Of a stretch of 64,000 bases of DNA, positions 9,745 through 23,764 are shown piece by piece. The position numbers and the translations under genes were made by a program. The stretch's first letter is position 1, and each line of letters starts with the position of its first letter. This DNA comes from Rhodomicrobium sp. Az07 (GTDB lineage: Bacteria > Pseudomonadota > Alphaproteobacteria > Rhizobiales > Rhodomicrobiaceae). The stretch is taken from the NCBI RefSeq assembly GCF_018619475.1, contig NZ_JAHFZG010000011.1, forward strand, positions 51,028 through 115,027, written 5' to 3'. The notes under the pieces are model-generated. The model was given only the letters and a program-made list of their open reading frames with translations, was not told where the DNA came from and made no database searches.

Positions 9745-10080
9745 TCAGATCGAGAAGGATGTGCCGCACCCGCAGGAGGCGGTGACATTCGGGTTCGTGA
9801 TCTTGAACGACGATCCCATGAGGTCGTCGATGAAATCGATCTCGGAGCCAGCCATGAACGGCACCGACACGGGGTCGATGACGACGCGTGCGCCAGCTTT
9901 CTCGATCACGATATCGTCCTCGGCGGGCGCGGGCACGATTTCGAAATTGTAGCTGAACCCCGAACAGCCGCCGCCTTGCACGCTGATACGCAATGCATTC
10001 TCGCCTTGCGCAGGGCCGACGATCTCCCGAATACGGTTGGCGGCGCGCTCGCTCACGCTTATGTTGACTTCCGTGGTCAT
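9745..10080 (-). CDS. erpA: Iron-sulfur cluster insertion protein, A-type carrier
   Basis: A 111-residue A-type Fe-S carrier that hands clusters to apoproteins. The three conserved cysteines are present: one in VQGGGCSGFSYNFE (about residue 39) and two in SCGCGTSFSI near the C-terminus. The sequence is closer to ErpA/IscA than to SufA, but the subtype is inferred. It lies upstream of xthA on the same strand. Confidence 0.9.
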   Translation of the reverse strand: MTTEVNISVSERAANRIREIVGPAQGENALRISVQGGGCSGFSYNFEIVPAPAEDDIVIEKAGARVVIDPVSVPFMAGSEIDFIDDLMGSSFKITNPNVTASCGCGTSFSI

Positions 10081-10189
10081 GACGATTGTTCGCCTCTCCT
10101 GAACCTTGACCTCAGTTTGGATGTTCGCGCGTCAATGTCAACCGCGCGGGGAGCGCGCATCCCCGCGACGAGGCATCGGAGACGAAACC

Positions 10190-11389
10190 ATGGCCGAGCT
10201 TGCCCCGTACGCGGCACATGCCGAAACGAGCCTCGGGCGGCTTCACCCCGAGGCGCCCTGCCCCACCCGCGACGTCTATCAGCGCGACCGCGACCGCCTC
10301 GTTCACTCGACCGCGTTCCGCAGGCTGATGCACAAGACGCAGGTCTTCATCTGTCACGAGGGCGACCATTACCGCACGCGGCTCACCCACACGCTGGAAG
10401 TGGCGCAGATCGCGCGCACGCTGGCCCGAGCGCTCGGCCTTAACGAAGATTTGACCGAGGCCATCGCGCTCGCCCACGATCTCGGCCACCCGCCTTTCGG
10501 CCATGCGGGCGAGGACGCGCTGAACGAGGCCATGGCGGCCGTCGGCGGCTTCGATCATAACGCGCAGAGTTTGCGCATCGTGACGTTGCTCGAACACCGT
10601 TACGCAGCGTTTCGCGGCATGAACCTGACGTTCGAAACGCTGGAAGGCATCGTCAAGCACAACGGCCCGCTTGTCGCCGCCGATGGGCGCCCGCTCGCGC
10701 GCTACGCTGAAACCGGCCTCCCGCTCGCGATCCGTGCCTACGCCCGCGAACAGGATCTGCGGCTTCATACGCAAGCGCCGCTCGAAGGCCAGATCGCGGC
10801 GCTTGCCGATGACATCGCCTACAACAATCACGACATCGACGACGGTTTCCGCGCCGGATATATCACGGTGCGCGAGATGGAAGAGGTGCCTCTCGTCGCG
10901 CGGATGCTGGCGGAGGTGCGCGCGCGCCATGGCGATCTCGCCGATGCGCCGCTCGTTTACGAAATGAACCGGCGCATGGTGGCGGCGATGGTGCAGGACG
11001 TGCTGGCGGAGACGCGCGCGCGGATCGCTGCCGACGCGCCTGCGTCCATTGATGACGTCCGCAGCGCGCCCGAGCCGCTCGCGCGGTTCTCGGACGGCAT
11101 GGCGGCGAGTATCGCCGACCTGCGGCGCTTCCTGTTCGCGCGGGTCTACAAACACCGCGACATCGTGAAGAAGATGACGGATGCGCAAGCGATCCTGCGC
11201 GAGCTTTACGATTATTTCGCAGCCAATCCCGCCGAGATGCATCGCGAAGCCGCGCGCGTGGCCTCGCTGTCGGACGACACGGCGCGGCTTCGCGCGGCGG
11301 GCGATTTCGTGGCTGGCATGACCGACATGTTCGCGATCAAGGCTTATGCTGCGATCAGAAGCGGCCTCGCGAAAGGCGCGCCGCTATAG
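10190..11389 (+). CDS. dgt: Deoxyguanosinetriphosphate triphosphohydrolase-like protein
   Basis: A 399-residue HD-domain dNTPase that cleaves dNTPs to deoxynucleosides and triphosphate. Its metal-binding HD motif appears in TRLTHTLEVAQIARTLA and IALAHDLGHPPFGHAGEDAL. The preamble RDRDRLVHSTAFRRLMHKTQVF is typical of the dGTPase family. The ATG at 10190 is preferred over an in-frame start 84 nt upstream because GGAG precedes it and the family N-terminus aligns there. It converges on the di-haem peroxidase gene. Confidence 0.93.
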   Translation: MAELAPYAAHAETSLGRLHPEAPCPTRDVYQRDRDRLVHSTAFRRLMHKTQVFICHEGDHYRTRLTHTLEVAQIARTLARALGLNEDLTEAIALAHDLGHPPFGHAGEDALNEAMAAVGGFDHNAQSLRIVTLLEHRYAAFRGMNLTFETLEGIVKHNGPLVAADGRPLARYAETGLPLAIRAYAREQDLRLHTQAPLEGQIAALADDIAYNNHDIDDGFRAGYITVREMEEVPLVARMLAEVRARHGDLADAPLVYEMNRRMVAAMVQDVLAETRARIAADAPASIDDVRSAPEPLARFSDGMAASIADLRRFLFARVYKHRDIVKKMTDAQAILRELYDYFAANPAEMHREAARVASLSDDTARLRAAGDFVAGMTDMFAIKAYAAIRSGLAKGAPL

Positions 11390-11440
11390 AAGCGTGGATG
11401 CGCCCGAAACGGTTCGGTGCCGCTTCGAGCGCCGCGTTTT

Positions 11441-12472
11441 CTACTCCGGCTTCGGCACGTCGTTCGTGCGGACCGGCAGGATCGGCAGTTCGACCCGCGG
11501 TTGCTCGCCGGTGAGCGTCTTGAGGAAGGCGACGATCAGCTTCGTGTCTTCGTCGGTCAGCTTCTCGCCGAGTTGTGAATCGCCCATGACGGCGACGGCC
11601 TGCTCAAGCGACCACACCTGCCCGCTATGGAAATAGGGTGCGCGCAGAGCGACGTTGCGAAGCGGCGCCGCGCGGAACACATATTCATCCGAGGCGGTCT
11701 TGCTGACGGCGAAGCGGCCTTTATCCCCGAGCGGCAGGATCTCCGCGCCGGGCTTCTGGACCACGCCGAACGGATAATAAGCGTTGCCGCCGATGTTGAT
11801 CCCGTTGTGGCAGGCCGCGCAGCCCTTGTCCATGAACAGGCGAAGGCCCTTTTTCTCAGTGTCGTTCATGGCCGTTTCGCTTCCTTCGAGGAATTGGTCG
11901 AAGCGCGCGGCGGGCGTGATGAGCGTGGCTTCGAAGGCCTCGATGGCCTTTGCGAAATTATCGAACGTGACCGGTTCCTTCTCGCCGGGGAACGCTTTCT
12001 TGAACGCGTCGACATAGCCGGGCATCGCGGACAGCGTCGCGACGACATTGGCAGGCGTGTTGTTCATTTCGACGCTCGCCTGCACCGGGCCTTTCGCCTG
12101 TGCCTTGAGATCTTCGGCGCGGCCGTCCCAGAATTGCGCGACGTTGAACACCGAGTTGAACACGGTGGGAGCGCGGCGCGGCCCCTTCTGCCAGCCGTGG
12201 CCAATGGACGTCGGCCCCGCATCCACGCCGCCGGTGCCGAGATTGTGACAACTGTTGCAACTGATGATCTGGCTGCGCGAAAGGCGCGGATCGAAGAACA
12301 ACATCTTGCCGAGTTCGATCTTGTCGCGCGTGACGGCATTATTCTTCACGGCCGGAACCATCGAGGGGATCGGCTTGAACACGGCATTTGCGTCGGCGCG
12401 CAGTTCGTCCGCCGATGCCGCTGCCGGCAACGCAAGGCCAAGTGCCAGAGCCAGTGAGAAAAGTCTCTTCAT
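11441..12472 (-). CDS. Periplasmic di-haem cytochrome c peroxidase
   Basis: A 343-residue bacterial CCP/MauG-family protein. It begins with a signal peptide (MKRLFSLALALGLALPAAASA) and has two c-type haem sites: C72-N-S-C-H76 and C218-A-A-C-H222. Further family motifs are LFFDPRLSRS, FNSVFN and LRNVALRAPYFHSG. It would reduce periplasmic H2O2 with electrons from cytochrome c. It is divergent from the PAP2 phosphatase gene. Confidence 0.93.
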   Translation of the reverse strand: MKRLFSLALALGLALPAAASADELRADANAVFKPIPSMVPAVKNNAVTRDKIELGKMLFFDPRLSRSQIISCNSCHNLGTGGVDAGPTSIGHGWQKGPRRAPTVFNSVFNVAQFWDGRAEDLKAQAKGPVQASVEMNNTPANVVATLSAMPGYVDAFKKAFPGEKEPVTFDNFAKAIEAFEATLITPAARFDQFLEGSETAMNDTEKKGLRLFMDKGCAACHNGINIGGNAYYPFGVVQKPGAEILPLGDKGRFAVSKTASDEYVFRAAPLRNVALRAPYFHSGQVWSLEQAVAVMGDSQLGEKLTDEDTKLIVAFLKTLTGEQPRVELPILPVRTNDVPKPE

Positions 12473-12776
12473 GAGCCCACTCCTTTTTTGAAAGAGGCAG
12501 ACCCATTTCTGCGCCTTTCGGCGGAAAGCTCATTGAGCGAGGTCAAAGTTTAGAATGATTTAAAGGAGAAGCTTATTTTCCGAAGAGAGCGCGCTCTGAC
12601 AAAGTACGCGAACGCGACTTCGCGGGATGGCTCCTGCTTCGCTTCCACCGCGAGCGCCGCGATGTCCATCTGCTGGGGCTCGAAACAAACTTGTATGCGG
12701 GTTAAGCTTAAGACGCATTAGCGTAACGTTGAGCATCTATGGTGCGGCAAGCCCGGCGGTGTGAGGAGAGCGGTGC
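12473..12776. other. Divergent promoter region between peroxidase and PAP2 genes
   Basis: About 300 bases without a gene. It must hold the promoters for both flanking genes. I could not identify a convincing operator. Confidence 0.4.
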
Positions 12777-13448
12777 ATGGACGCGGTGACGGTCGAATTT
12801 CAAGCGAGGCGGAAGGCATGCCTGATCCGCTTCGTCGCGGGACTAGGCGCGGTGGCGGTGGCGGTCGTCTTCTGCTTTTTCTTCGTCGACCGGCAGATCG
12901 CCGGGCTGCTCCGGCCGGATTTCTACGGCGATCCGTTTTTCGTTGCGTTGACCTTCATCGCGAAGCCGCTCGCGCCCGCAGGCGCGATTGTTCTCGCCCT
13001 TATCGCGACGCGGAATTACCTGCGCGGCGGCTCGCTGACGCCCCGCGAGGATGAGATGCTGCGCCTCTCCCTCGCCATCGTGGTCTCGGCTGCGCTCGCC
13101 GTTCAACTGAAAATCCTGTTCGGCCGGACGTGGCCGGAAACGTGGGTGAACAACAACCCGTCCTGGTTCGTGAACGGCGTCTACGGCTTCTTCCCGTTGA
13201 CCGACAGCCGGGGCTTCGCCTCATTCCCATCTGGCCACACGACAATTATCGCGGCCTTTGCCGGTGCTGTGTGGCGGCTCTGGCCGAAGCTGCGTTTCGT
13301 GGGCGTGATCGCGACGGCGCTCGTCGGCATCGGGCTTCTCGGCGCGACGTATCACTGGTTTTCGGATATCGTCGCGGGCGCGGTGCTCGGCTTTGTAACG
13401 GGCCTCGCCGCCGCGAGCATAGGCAAGACTCAGCCGAACGCCTCATAG
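12777..13448 (+). CDS. PAP2-family membrane phosphatase
   Basis: A 223-residue integral membrane phosphatase with about five to six hydrophobic helices. The three-part PAP2 active-site signature can be seen as KILFGRTWPETW, FPSGHTTIIAAF and GATYHWFSDIVAGAVLG. The histidines of the second and third parts are the expected catalytic residues. Lipid phosphates such as undecaprenyl diphosphate or lipid A are possible substrates; none is indicated by context. Its 3' end overlaps the convergent small gene by 19 nt. Confidence 0.87.
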   Translation: MDAVTVEFQARRKACLIRFVAGLGAVAVAVVFCFFFVDRQIAGLLRPDFYGDPFFVALTFIAKPLAPAGAIVLALIATRNYLRGGSLTPREDEMLRLSLAIVVSAALAVQLKILFGRTWPETWVNNNPSWFVNGVYGFFPLTDSRGFASFPSGHTTIIAAFAGAVWRLWPKLRFVGVIATALVGIGLLGATYHWFSDIVAGAVLGFVTGLAAASIGKTQPNAS

Positions 13449-13660
13449 AGATACGGAATCAGAATGAAGCCCGCCAGCGCGATCAGCGAAAGCGCGGTGC
13501 CGATCACAACGAGCGCATGCGGTCTGCCGAATCCGCGCCGCTTGCGGAGAGGCGGTTCGCCGGGTAAATCGCCGCTCTCGAACTTCGTCCCGGCATTCTG
13601 CCCGGTATGTTCCGGTTCGCGATGCGCGCGGTGCCGGGGGTGATGCGTCGGATGGGTCAT
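13430..13660 (-). CDS. Small single-pass membrane protein, unknown
   Basis: A 76-residue protein with a His/Arg/Pro-rich N-terminus (MTHPTHHPRHRAHREPEH), a basic stretch (LRKRRGFGRPH) and one C-terminal hydrophobic helix (ALVVIGTALSLIALAGFILIPYLYEAF). The ATG at 13660 has AAGGAAAG about seven bases upstream, which supports this start over a longer reading. The histidine-rich tail might bind metal, but that is only a guess. No family recognised. Confidence 0.6.
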   Translation of the reverse strand: MTHPTHHPRHRAHREPEHTGQNAGTKFESGDLPGEPPLRKRRGFGRPHALVVIGTALSLIALAGFILIPYLYEAFG

Positions 13661-14061
13661 GGCGGAGCTTTCCTTTTCAATGCATCCAATGCGAAGGCCC
13701 GCCCGCTGTTCCGTAAAGGATGTTGCGGAAGCTTGGCTTTTACCCACGGCGTTAACGCAGGGTGCGAAAGGCGTTCTTCGCGGCAACACGAAACGAAAGA
13801 TGAGCAAACTGCCGAAAATAAACCAAATTTGAGCTTGACGGCCCAAGCCCACGCCCCTATTTTGCGCACACTCTGGTGGCAGGTCGTAAGCAGTTTTCGC
13901 GCGCTAAGGCGTGCTTTCGCTTAAACACTGCCGCGAAGACACCGGACAACCTTATTCCCGAGACCCAAGAGGCTGTGCCTCCGAAGTCTTTTCGTCTTCA
14001 TCGGACTGGAAGGCGGAAGTTTCCGTCCCCGGTCCCTACGCCGTTTGATTTGGAAGCGTTG
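13661..14061. other. Long leader region upstream of rpsL
   Basis: About 400 bases without a supported gene. It contains the str-operon promoter at 13835-13863, leaving a 5' leader of roughly 190 nt before rpsL. Such a leader could carry growth-rate or autoregulatory signals. Confidence 0.5.
13835..13863 (+). promoter_or_regulatory. Sigma70-like promoter for the str operon
   Basis: TTGACG (13835-13840), a 17-bp spacer, then TATTTT (13858-13863). Both boxes are close to consensus. It is the best promoter match upstream of the ribosomal supercluster. Confidence 0.6.
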
Positions 14062-14433
14062 ATGCCAACGATACAGCAATTGATCCGCAAGCCGCGCGTC
14101 GCGCCGGTCAAGCGAAACAAAGTGCCGGCGATGACGGAGTGCCCGCAGAAGCGTGGCGTCTGCACGCGCGTCTATACGACGACGCCGAAGAAGCCAAACT
14201 CCGCTCTGCGTAAAGTGGCGCGCGTCCGTCTGACGAACGGCTTCGAAGTGACGAGCTATATTCCGGGCGAAGGCCATAACCTTCAGGAGCACTCCGTGGT
14301 GCTGATCCGCGGCGGCCGCGTGAAGGACTTGCCGGGCGTTCGCTATCACATCATCCGTGGCGTGCTCGACACGCAGGGCGTGGCGAAGCGCAGGCAGCGC
14401 CGTTCGAAGTACGGCGCGAAGCGGCCGAAGTAA
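14062..14433 (+). CDS. rpsL: 30S ribosomal protein S12
   Basis: A 123-residue decoding-centre protein. The conserved [36 protein letters not shown] and [12 protein letters not shown] segments are all present. The lysine at K43 in TPKKPNSA is wild type, as in streptomycin-sensitive strains. First gene of the str operon; GGAAG lies upstream of the chosen ATG. Confidence 0.98.
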   Translation: MPTIQQLIRKPRVAPVKRNKVPAMTECPQKRGVCTRVYTTTPKKPNSALRKVARVRLTNGFEVTSYIPGEGHNLQEHSVVLIRGGRVKDLPGVRYHIIRGVLDTQGVAKRRQRRSKYGAKRPK

Positions 14434-14439
14434 GACTGA

Positions 14440-14922
<483 letters not shown>

Positions 14923-14949
14923 CGAATCAGAGACGGCAAGGGCTTGGTC

Positions 14950-17025
<2,076 letters not shown>

Positions 17026-17100
17026 TAAGGCAACAAAGTCAGGAGCTTTATACCGACCTAGTCTCTAGTTCGGGATGAAAGAGGAAGAACGGAGAGCCAC

Positions 17101-18291
<1,191 letters not shown>

Positions 18292-18313
18292 TTATTAAAG
18301 GGACGACGGAGCG

Positions 18314-18344
18314 GGCGCTCCAAGAACGGAGCGCCTCTTCTATT
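18314..18344 (+). terminator. Hairpin between tuf and rpsJ (attenuator or terminator)
   Basis: Perfect 8-bp stem GGCGCTCC / GGAGCGCC with loop AAGAAC, followed by the pyrimidine-rich TCTTCTATT. It lies just upstream of the rpsJ ribosome-binding site (GGGAG). It could end str-operon transcripts or attenuate read-through into the S10 operon. Confidence 0.55.
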
Positions 18345-18355
18345 GGGAGTTTGAT

Positions 18356-18664
18356 ATGGCAGGCCAAACCATTCGCATCCGGCTGAAGGCGTTCGACCAC
18401 CGCGTGCTCGACGCCTCCACGAAGGAGATTGTCAATACCGCGAAGCGGACGGGTGCGGATGTGCACGGGCCGATCCCGCTCCCGACACGCATCGAGCGGT
18501 ACACCGTGAACCGCTCGCCGCACATCGACAAGAAGAGCCGCGAGCAGTTCGAAATGCGCACCCACAAGCGCCTGATCGACATTGTCGATCCGACTCCGCA
18601 GACGGTTGATGCGCTCATGAAGCTCGACCTCGCGGCGGGCGTGGATGTTGAGATCAAGCTTTAG
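18356..18664 (+). CDS. rpsJ: 30S ribosomal protein S10
   Basis: A 102-residue protein of the 30S head, also NusE, the partner of NusB in transcription antitermination. It shows [33 protein letters not shown] and [19 protein letters not shown]. First gene of the S10 operon, 64 nt after tuf. Confidence 0.98.
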   Translation: MAGQTIRIRLKAFDHRVLDASTKEIVNTAKRTGADVHGPIPLPTRIERYTVNRSPHIDKKSREQFEMRTHKRLIDIVDPTPQTVDALMKLDLAAGVDVEIKL

Positions 18665-18824
18665 CGCGCGTCGCTGAAGGTTTTATGACGCTGCGCCCCG
18701 TTTGCGGGGATTAGGGCAAGGCCCGCGCGGCAACGTTGGATGCGCCGACCGCAGAGCGGAGGGCGCGGGTTGAACAAAGAATTCAGCCGCTTTCGATGGC
18801 GGCGAAGGAAACTGAGGCAGACCG

Positions 18825-19535
18825 ATGCGATCGGGATTGTTGGCACAGAAGGTTGGCATGACGCGAATCTTCACCGAGTCGGGCGAGCATGTGCCCGTGA
18901 CGGTGTTGAAACTCGATCAATGCCAGGTCATCGCGCACCGGACGCAGGAAGCGAACGGTTACACGGCGATTCAGGTCGGCGCGGGGTCGCGGAAGGTCAA
19001 GAACGTGACGCGCGCCGAGCGCGGTCATTTCGCGAAGGCTCAGGTTGAGCCCAAGGCGAAGGTGGTTGAGTTCCGCGTGACGCCGGAGAATGTCATCGAG
19101 GTCGGCGCAGAGCTGACGGCGGATCATTTTCTCACGGGGCAATTCGTCGACGTGATCGGGACCAGCATCGGCAAAGGCTTTGCCGGCGCAATGAAGCGCT
19201 GGAACTTCGGCGGTCTGCGCGCTACGCACGGTGTTTCTATCTCGCACCGCTCTCATGGTTCGACCGGTAATCGTCAGGATCCGGGCAAGACCTTCAAGGG
19301 CAAGAAGATGGCCGGTCATATGGGCGTCGATCGCGTCACCACGCAGAATTTGCAGGTGGTGAGGACCGACGTCGAGCGCGGCCTTCTCCTCATCCGCGGC
19401 GCCGTTCCCGGCGCAAAAGGCGGCTGGGTCATGGTCAAGGACGCCGTGAAGAAGCCTCTTCCGAAGGACGTTCCCGTTCCGGGGGCGTTCCGCAAAAGCA
19501 ACAACGATTCCGCGGCTGCGGAAGCGGGGGCATAA
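18825..19535 (+). CDS. rplC: 50S ribosomal protein L3
   Basis: A 236-residue early-assembly 23S binder near the peptidyl-transferase centre. It opens [16 protein letters not shown], with the conserved [20 protein letters not shown] and [14 protein letters not shown] 160-nt gap separates it from rpsJ, longer than elsewhere in the operon; it contains a small CCCCG/CGGGG hairpin of uncertain role. Confidence 0.97.
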   Translation: MRSGLLAQKVGMTRIFTESGEHVPVTVLKLDQCQVIAHRTQEANGYTAIQVGAGSRKVKNVTRAERGHFAKAQVEPKAKVVEFRVTPENVIEVGAELTADHFLTGQFVDVIGTSIGKGFAGAMKRWNFGGLRATHGVSISHRSHGSTGNRQDPGKTFKGKKMAGHMGVDRVTTQNLQVVRTDVERGLLLIRGAVPGAKGGWVMVKDAVKKPLPKDVPVPGAFRKSNNDSAAAEAGA

Positions 19536-20156
19536 ATGAAGGCGGAAGTCATCACCCTTGACGCTTCCAATGCGGGAAGCGTGGAATTGGACGATGCGGT
19601 GTTCGCGCTCGAACCGCGCGCCGACATCCTGCAACGCATGGTCCGCTACCAGCTGTCGAAGCGCCAGGCCGGCACTCACAAGGCCAAGGCGCGCAGCGAG
19701 GTGAGCGGTCCGAACAAGAAGATCTACAAGCAGAAGGGCACAGGCCAGGCCCGTCACGGCAACGACAAGCCGCCGCAGTTCCGCGGTGGTGGTCGCACCG
19801 CCGGCCCGGTCCCGCGCAGCCACGCGCATGATCTGCCGAAGAAGGTGCGGGCGCTCGCGCTGAAGCATGCGCTCTCGGTCAAGGCGAAGTCGGATGCGCT
19901 CGTCGTGCTCGACAAGGCGGAGGTCGCCGAGCCGAAGACCGCGCAGCTTCGCGGCAAGTTCGCCGGCCTCGGCCTGTCGAATGCGCTGATCATCGACGGC
20001 GCCGCGCTGCAGGATAATTTCGCGCTCGCCGCACGCAACATCCCGAATGTGGATGTGCTGCCGGTTCAGGGCATCAACGTGTACGACATTCTGCGCCGGG
20101 AGAAGCTCGTGCTGACCCGCGCGGCGCTCGAAGCGCTGGAGGAGCGGTTCAAATGA
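19536..20156 (+). CDS. rplD: 50S ribosomal protein L4
   Basis: A 206-residue exit-tunnel protein; in E. coli it is the S10-operon autoregulator. It shows [19 protein letters not shown] and the tunnel loop [22 protein letters not shown]. Its ATG follows the rplC stop immediately, and its end overlaps rplW by 4 nt (ATGA), both signs of translational coupling. Confidence 0.97.
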   Translation: MKAEVITLDASNAGSVELDDAVFALEPRADILQRMVRYQLSKRQAGTHKAKARSEVSGPNKKIYKQKGTGQARHGNDKPPQFRGGGRTAGPVPRSHAHDLPKKVRALALKHALSVKAKSDALVVLDKAEVAEPKTAQLRGKFAGLGLSNALIIDGAALQDNFALAARNIPNVDVLPVQGINVYDILRREKLVLTRAALEALEERFK

Positions 20157-20446
20157 GGGAAGAAGAACTCTACGACGTGATCCGCTCGCCGATTATCACC
20201 GAGAAGTCCACGCTGGTCTCCGAGAACAATCAGGTGGTGTTCAAGGTGGCGATCGACGCGACGAAGCCGGACATCAAGGAGGCCATCGAGCGCCTCTTCA
20301 ACGTCAACGTCGTGGCCGTCAACACCCTGATCCGCAAGGGCAAGGTCAAGCGGTTCAAGGGCGTCAAAGGCCAGCAGAGCGATTTCAAGAAAGCGATCGT
20401 GACCCTGAAAGAGGGCCAAACGATCGATATAACGACAACGCTGTAA
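20153..20446 (+). CDS. rplW: 50S ribosomal protein L23
   Basis: A 97-residue protein at the tunnel exit, the docking site for trigger factor and SRP. It shows [18 protein letters not shown] and [15 protein letters not shown]. Overlaps rplD by 4 nt. Confidence 0.97.
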   Translation: MREEELYDVIRSPIITEKSTLVSENNQVVFKVAIDATKPDIKEAIERLFNVNVVAVNTLIRKGKVKRFKGVKGQQSDFKKAIVTLKEGQTIDITTTL

Positions 20447-20474
20447 GGCAGACTTCGGTAAGGGCGCATTCGCC

Positions 20475-21308
20475 ATGGCATTAAAGAAATTCAACCCCAT
20501 AACGCCGGGTCTTCGCCAGCTCGTTCTGGTCGACCGTTCCCAGCTGTGGAAGGGCAAGCCGGTGAAGGCGCTGACCGAGGGGCGCGCCGAGAGCGCCGGT
20601 CGGAACGTGCACGGTCGCATCACTTCGCGGCGTCGCGGCGGCGGCCACAAGCGTAATTATCGCATCGTGGACTTCAAGCGGCGCAAGTTCGACATCCTCG
20701 CGACGGTCGAGCGGCTCGAATACGATCCGAACCGGACGGCGTTCATCGCGCTGATCAAGTACGAAGACGGCGAGCTGTCCTATATTCTCGCGCCGCAGCG
20801 CCTCAATGTCGGCGACAAGGTCGTCTCCGGCAAGAAGGTCGACGTGAAACCGGGCAACGCGATGCCGCTGGCCAACATGCCGATCGGCACGATCATCCAC
20901 AATGTGGAGATGAAGCTCGGCAAGGGCGGCCAGATCGCGCGCTCCGCAGGCTGCTACGCCCAGCTCGTCGGGCGCGACCAGGGCATGGCGATCCTCCGCC
21001 TCAACTCGGGCGAGATGCGCATGGTACAGGCGGATTGCATGGCAACCGTCGGCGCCGTGTCGAACCCCGACAATTCGAACCAGAGTTTAGGCAAGGCGGG
21101 CCGCAACCGCTGGCTCGGCAAGCGGCCGAGCGTCCGCGGCGTCGCCATGAACCCGATCGACCATCCGCACGGCGGCGGCGAAGGCCGCACCTCCGGTGGC
21201 CGTCATCCCGTCACCCCGTGGGGCAAGGGCACCAAGGGTAATCGTACCCGCAAGAACATTCGCACGGATAAGTTTATCGTCCGCGCCCGCCACGTGAAGA
21301 AGAAGTAG
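20475..21308 (+). CDS. rplB: 50S ribosomal protein L2
   Basis: A 277-residue core protein required for peptidyl-transferase activity and subunit joining. It shows [22 protein letters not shown], then the conserved [25 protein letters not shown] with the functionally important His. Normal length. Confidence 0.98.
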   Translation: MALKKFNPITPGLRQLVLVDRSQLWKGKPVKALTEGRAESAGRNVHGRITSRRRGGGHKRNYRIVDFKRRKFDILATVERLEYDPNRTAFIALIKYEDGELSYILAPQRLNVGDKVVSGKKVDVKPGNAMPLANMPIGTIIHNVEMKLGKGGQIARSAGCYAQLVGRDQGMAILRLNSGEMRMVQADCMATVGAVSNPDNSNQSLGKAGRNRWLGKRPSVRGVAMNPIDHPHGGGEGRTSGGRHPVTPWGKGTKGNRTRKNIRTDKFIVRARHVKKK

Positions 21309-21316
21309 AGGCCGCG

Positions 21317-21595
21317 ATGACACGCTCAGTCTGGAAAGGGCCGTTTGTCGACGGCTACGTAATCGCCAAGGCGGATGCCGCCCGCGATAAGAAATCCAAT
21401 GCGCCGATCAAGATCTGGAGCCGGCGTTCGACGATTCTGCCGCAGTTTGTCGGCCTGACCTTCGCCGTTCACAACGGCCAGAAGCATATCCCGGTGCTCG
21501 TCTCCGAGGATATGGTCGGCCACAAGTTCGGCGAGTTCTCGCCCACGCGCACCTATTACGGCCACTCCGCCGACAAGAAGGCGAGGAAGAGGTAG
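21317..21595 (+). CDS. rpsS: 30S ribosomal protein S19
   Basis: A 92-residue 30S head protein that contacts the A-site tRNA. It shows [33 protein letters not shown] and [16 protein letters not shown]. Eight nt after rplB. Confidence 0.97.
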   Translation: MTRSVWKGPFVDGYVIAKADAARDKKSNAPIKIWSRRSTILPQFVGLTFAVHNGQKHIPVLVSEDMVGHKFGEFSPTRTYYGHSADKKARKR

Positions 21596-21597
21596 CC

Positions 21598-21978
21598 ATG
21601 TCGAAGCCGAAAACAGAGCGGCGGATCAAGGACAACGAGGCTCAGGCAGTCGCGCGTTCGCTTCGCGTGAGCCCGCAGAAGCTGAACCTCGTCGCCCAGC
21701 TCATTCGCGGCAAGAAGGTGGACAAGGCGCTCGCAGACCTCACCTTCTCGCGCAAGCGCATCGCACAGGACGTGAAGAAGACGCTTCAGTCGGCCATCGC
21801 GAACGCTGAGAACAACCACAATCTCGACGTCGATCAACTCATCGTCGCCGAGGCTTATGTGGGCAAGAACCTCGTGCTGAAGCGCTTCCACGCCCGCGCC
21901 CGCGGCCGCATGGGACGCATCGAGAAGCCGTTTTCGCAACTCACCGTGGTTGTGAGAGAAGTTCAGGAGCAGGCCTAA
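21598..21978 (+). CDS. rplV: 50S ribosomal protein L22
   Basis: A 126-residue tunnel-lining protein. It shows [20 protein letters not shown], then [19 protein letters not shown] and the C-terminal loop [17 protein letters not shown]. The stop overlaps the rpsC start by one base (TAATG). Confidence 0.96.
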   Translation: MSKPKTERRIKDNEAQAVARSLRVSPQKLNLVAQLIRGKKVDKALADLTFSRKRIAQDVKKTLQSAIANAENNHNLDVDQLIVAEAYVGKNLVLKRFHARARGRMGRIEKPFSQLTVVVREVQEQA

Positions 21979-22748
21979 TGGGTCAGAAAGTCAACCCGAT
22001 CGGGCTGCGGCTCGGCATCAACCGCACCTGGGACAGCCGGTGGTACGCGGACAAGGACGAATACGGCAAGCTTCTGCACGAAGACTTCCGCATCCGCGAA
22101 TTTATCATGAAGCAGCGCCGTCAGGCGGGTATTTCAAAGGTCGTCATCGAGCGCCCGCATCGCAAATGCCGCGTGACCGTGCACACGGCGCGGCCCGGCA
22201 TCCTGATCGGCAAGAAGGGCGCGGACATCGAAAAGCTCCGCGGCCAGCTTGCCAAGTTCACGACGTCAGAGGTGCATCTGAACATCGTCGAAGTTCGGAA
22301 GCCCGAGCTTGACGCGACGCTTGCCGCTGAAGGCATCGCCCAGCAGCTCGAACGTCGCGTTGCGTTTCGCCGCGCCATGAAGCGCGCGACCCAATCGGCT
22401 CTCCGTCTCGGCGCCCAAGGCGTGCGCATCTACGTCGCGGGTCGTCTCGGCGGCGCGGAGATCGCGCGTATGGAATGGTATCTCGATGGTCGCGTGCCGC
22501 TGCATACGCTGCGCGCCGACATCGACTACGGCACGGCCGTGGCCGAGACTGCCTATGGGGTGATCGGCGTTAAGGTGTGGATCTTCAAGGGCGAAATCCT
22601 TGAGCACGATCCGATGGCCCAGGAGCGTCGGTCTATGGAAAGCCAGGAAAGCGGCGGTCCGGGTGGCGGTCGTCCGGAAGGACGGGGCCCACGTCGTGAT
22701 CGCGGCGATCGCGATCGGGATCGCGGCGGACGCGATCGCGACCGCTAA
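21978..22748 (+). CDS. rpsC: 30S ribosomal protein S3
   Basis: A 256-residue mRNA-entry-channel protein with helicase function. It starts [20 protein letters not shown] and has a KH domain with [18 protein letters not shown]. The C-terminal ~27 residues are a low-complexity Arg/Asp/Gly tail with [12 protein letters not shown] repeats. The tail is encoded by a GATCGCG-like DNA repeat, so it may vary between strains. Confidence 0.97.
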   Translation: MGQKVNPIGLRLGINRTWDSRWYADKDEYGKLLHEDFRIREFIMKQRRQAGISKVVIERPHRKCRVTVHTARPGILIGKKGADIEKLRGQLAKFTTSEVHLNIVEVRKPELDATLAAEGIAQQLERRVAFRRAMKRATQSALRLGAQGVRIYVAGRLGGAEIARMEWYLDGRVPLHTLRADIDYGTAVAETAYGVIGVKVWIFKGEILEHDPMAQERRSMESQESGGPGGGRPEGRGPRRDRGDRDRDRGGRDRDR

Positions 22749-22806
22749 ACGGAAAAGGCTAAGACCCGCAGCCTTGTTGGCGCGGCTTTGGATCATGGTG
22801 TGAGCG

Positions 22807-23238
22807 ATGCTGCAACCGAAAAAAACAAAGTTCAGGAAGGCCTTCAAGGGCCGGATGAATGGCAATGCCAAAGGCGGCACGTCGCTTAACTTTGGCAGCT
22901 ACGGCCTGAAGGCTCTGGAACCGGAACGCGTGACGGCGCGGCAGATCGAGGCGGCCCGCCGCGCGATCACCCGCCAGATGAAGCGCGCGGGTCGCGTATG
23001 GATCCGCATATTCCCGGACCTGCCGGTTTCGAAGAAGCCGACCGAAGTTCGCATGGGCAAGGGCAAGGGCTCGCCGGAATTCTGGGCGGCGCGCGTCAAG
23101 CCGGGCAAGATCATGTTCGAGATCGATGGTGTCGGCGAGGAAACCGCTCGCGAGGCTCTGCGTCTCGGTGCGGCGAAGCTGCCGATCCGCACCCGCGTGG
23201 TTGTGCGTCTCGGCGAAATCGCGGCTGTGAAGGAATAA
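22807..23238 (+). CDS. rplP: 50S ribosomal protein L16
   Basis: A 143-residue protein near the A-site and 5S rRNA. It shows [37 protein letters not shown], and [20 protein letters not shown]. Follows rpsC by 58 nt. Confidence 0.97.
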   Translation: MLQPKKTKFRKAFKGRMNGNAKGGTSLNFGSYGLKALEPERVTARQIEAARRAITRQMKRAGRVWIRIFPDLPVSKKPTEVRMGKGKGSPEFWAARVKPGKIMFEIDGVGEETAREALRLGAAKLPIRTRVVVRLGEIAAVKE

Positions 23239-23245
23239 GGCGGCC

Positions 23246-23449
23246 ATGAAACTCGAAGACATTCGCAAATTCACGCTGGATCAGCTTGAGGATGAACTCG
23301 TCAAGTTGAAGCGCGAGCAGTTCAACCTTCGCTTTCAGAAGGCGTCGTCGCAGTTGAACAACACGGCGCGCGTCAGAGATGTCCGGCGCACCATTGCGCG
23401 TATCAAGACGGTCGAGCGCGAGAAGCGCGTCGCCGAAGCGCAAAGTTAA
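23246..23449 (+). CDS. rpmC: 50S ribosomal protein L29
   Basis: A 67-residue two-helix protein at the tunnel exit. It shows [27 protein letters not shown] and [15 protein letters not shown]. Closely packed between rplP and rpsQ. Confidence 0.96.
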   Translation: MKLEDIRKFTLDQLEDELVKLKREQFNLRFQKASSQLNNTARVRDVRRTIARIKTVEREKRVAEAQS

Positions 23450-23460
23450 GGAAGAAGAAA

Positions 23461-23715
23461 ATGCCGAAGCGCGTTTTGCAGGGTGTGGTGGTCTCCGACA
23501 AGAACGACAAGACCGTTGTCGTGCAGGTCGAGCGCCGTCTGACGCACCCGGTTCTGAAGAAGACCGTGCGCCTGACGAAGAAGTATCATGCGCACGACGA
23601 GAACAATGCTTTCCATGAGGGCGACGTGGTTCGCATTCAGGAAAGCGCTCCGATTTCGAAGAACAAGCGCTGGGTCGTCCTCGATCCGGCGACATCCGGG
23701 CCATCGTCCGAGTGA
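23461..23715 (+). CDS. rpsQ: 30S ribosomal protein S17
   Basis: An 84-residue OB-fold protein that binds 16S helix 11. It shows [20 protein letters not shown] and the central [17 protein letters not shown], with [20 protein letters not shown]. Confidence 0.96.
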   Translation: MPKRVLQGVVVSDKNDKTVVVQVERRLTHPVLKKTVRLTKKYHAHDENNAFHEGDVVRIQESAPISKNKRWVVLDPATSGPSSE

Positions 23716-23764
23716 TTGAACGCGGGGCAGGCCAAGAGCTTCCTCGTCTGAAAGGTGAACTGCA

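Noticed and set aside
13876..14061. N-terminal extension of S12 upstream of 14062
   Set aside because: The frame is open, but the conserved start [11 protein letters not shown] is at 14062; the upstream part is leader.
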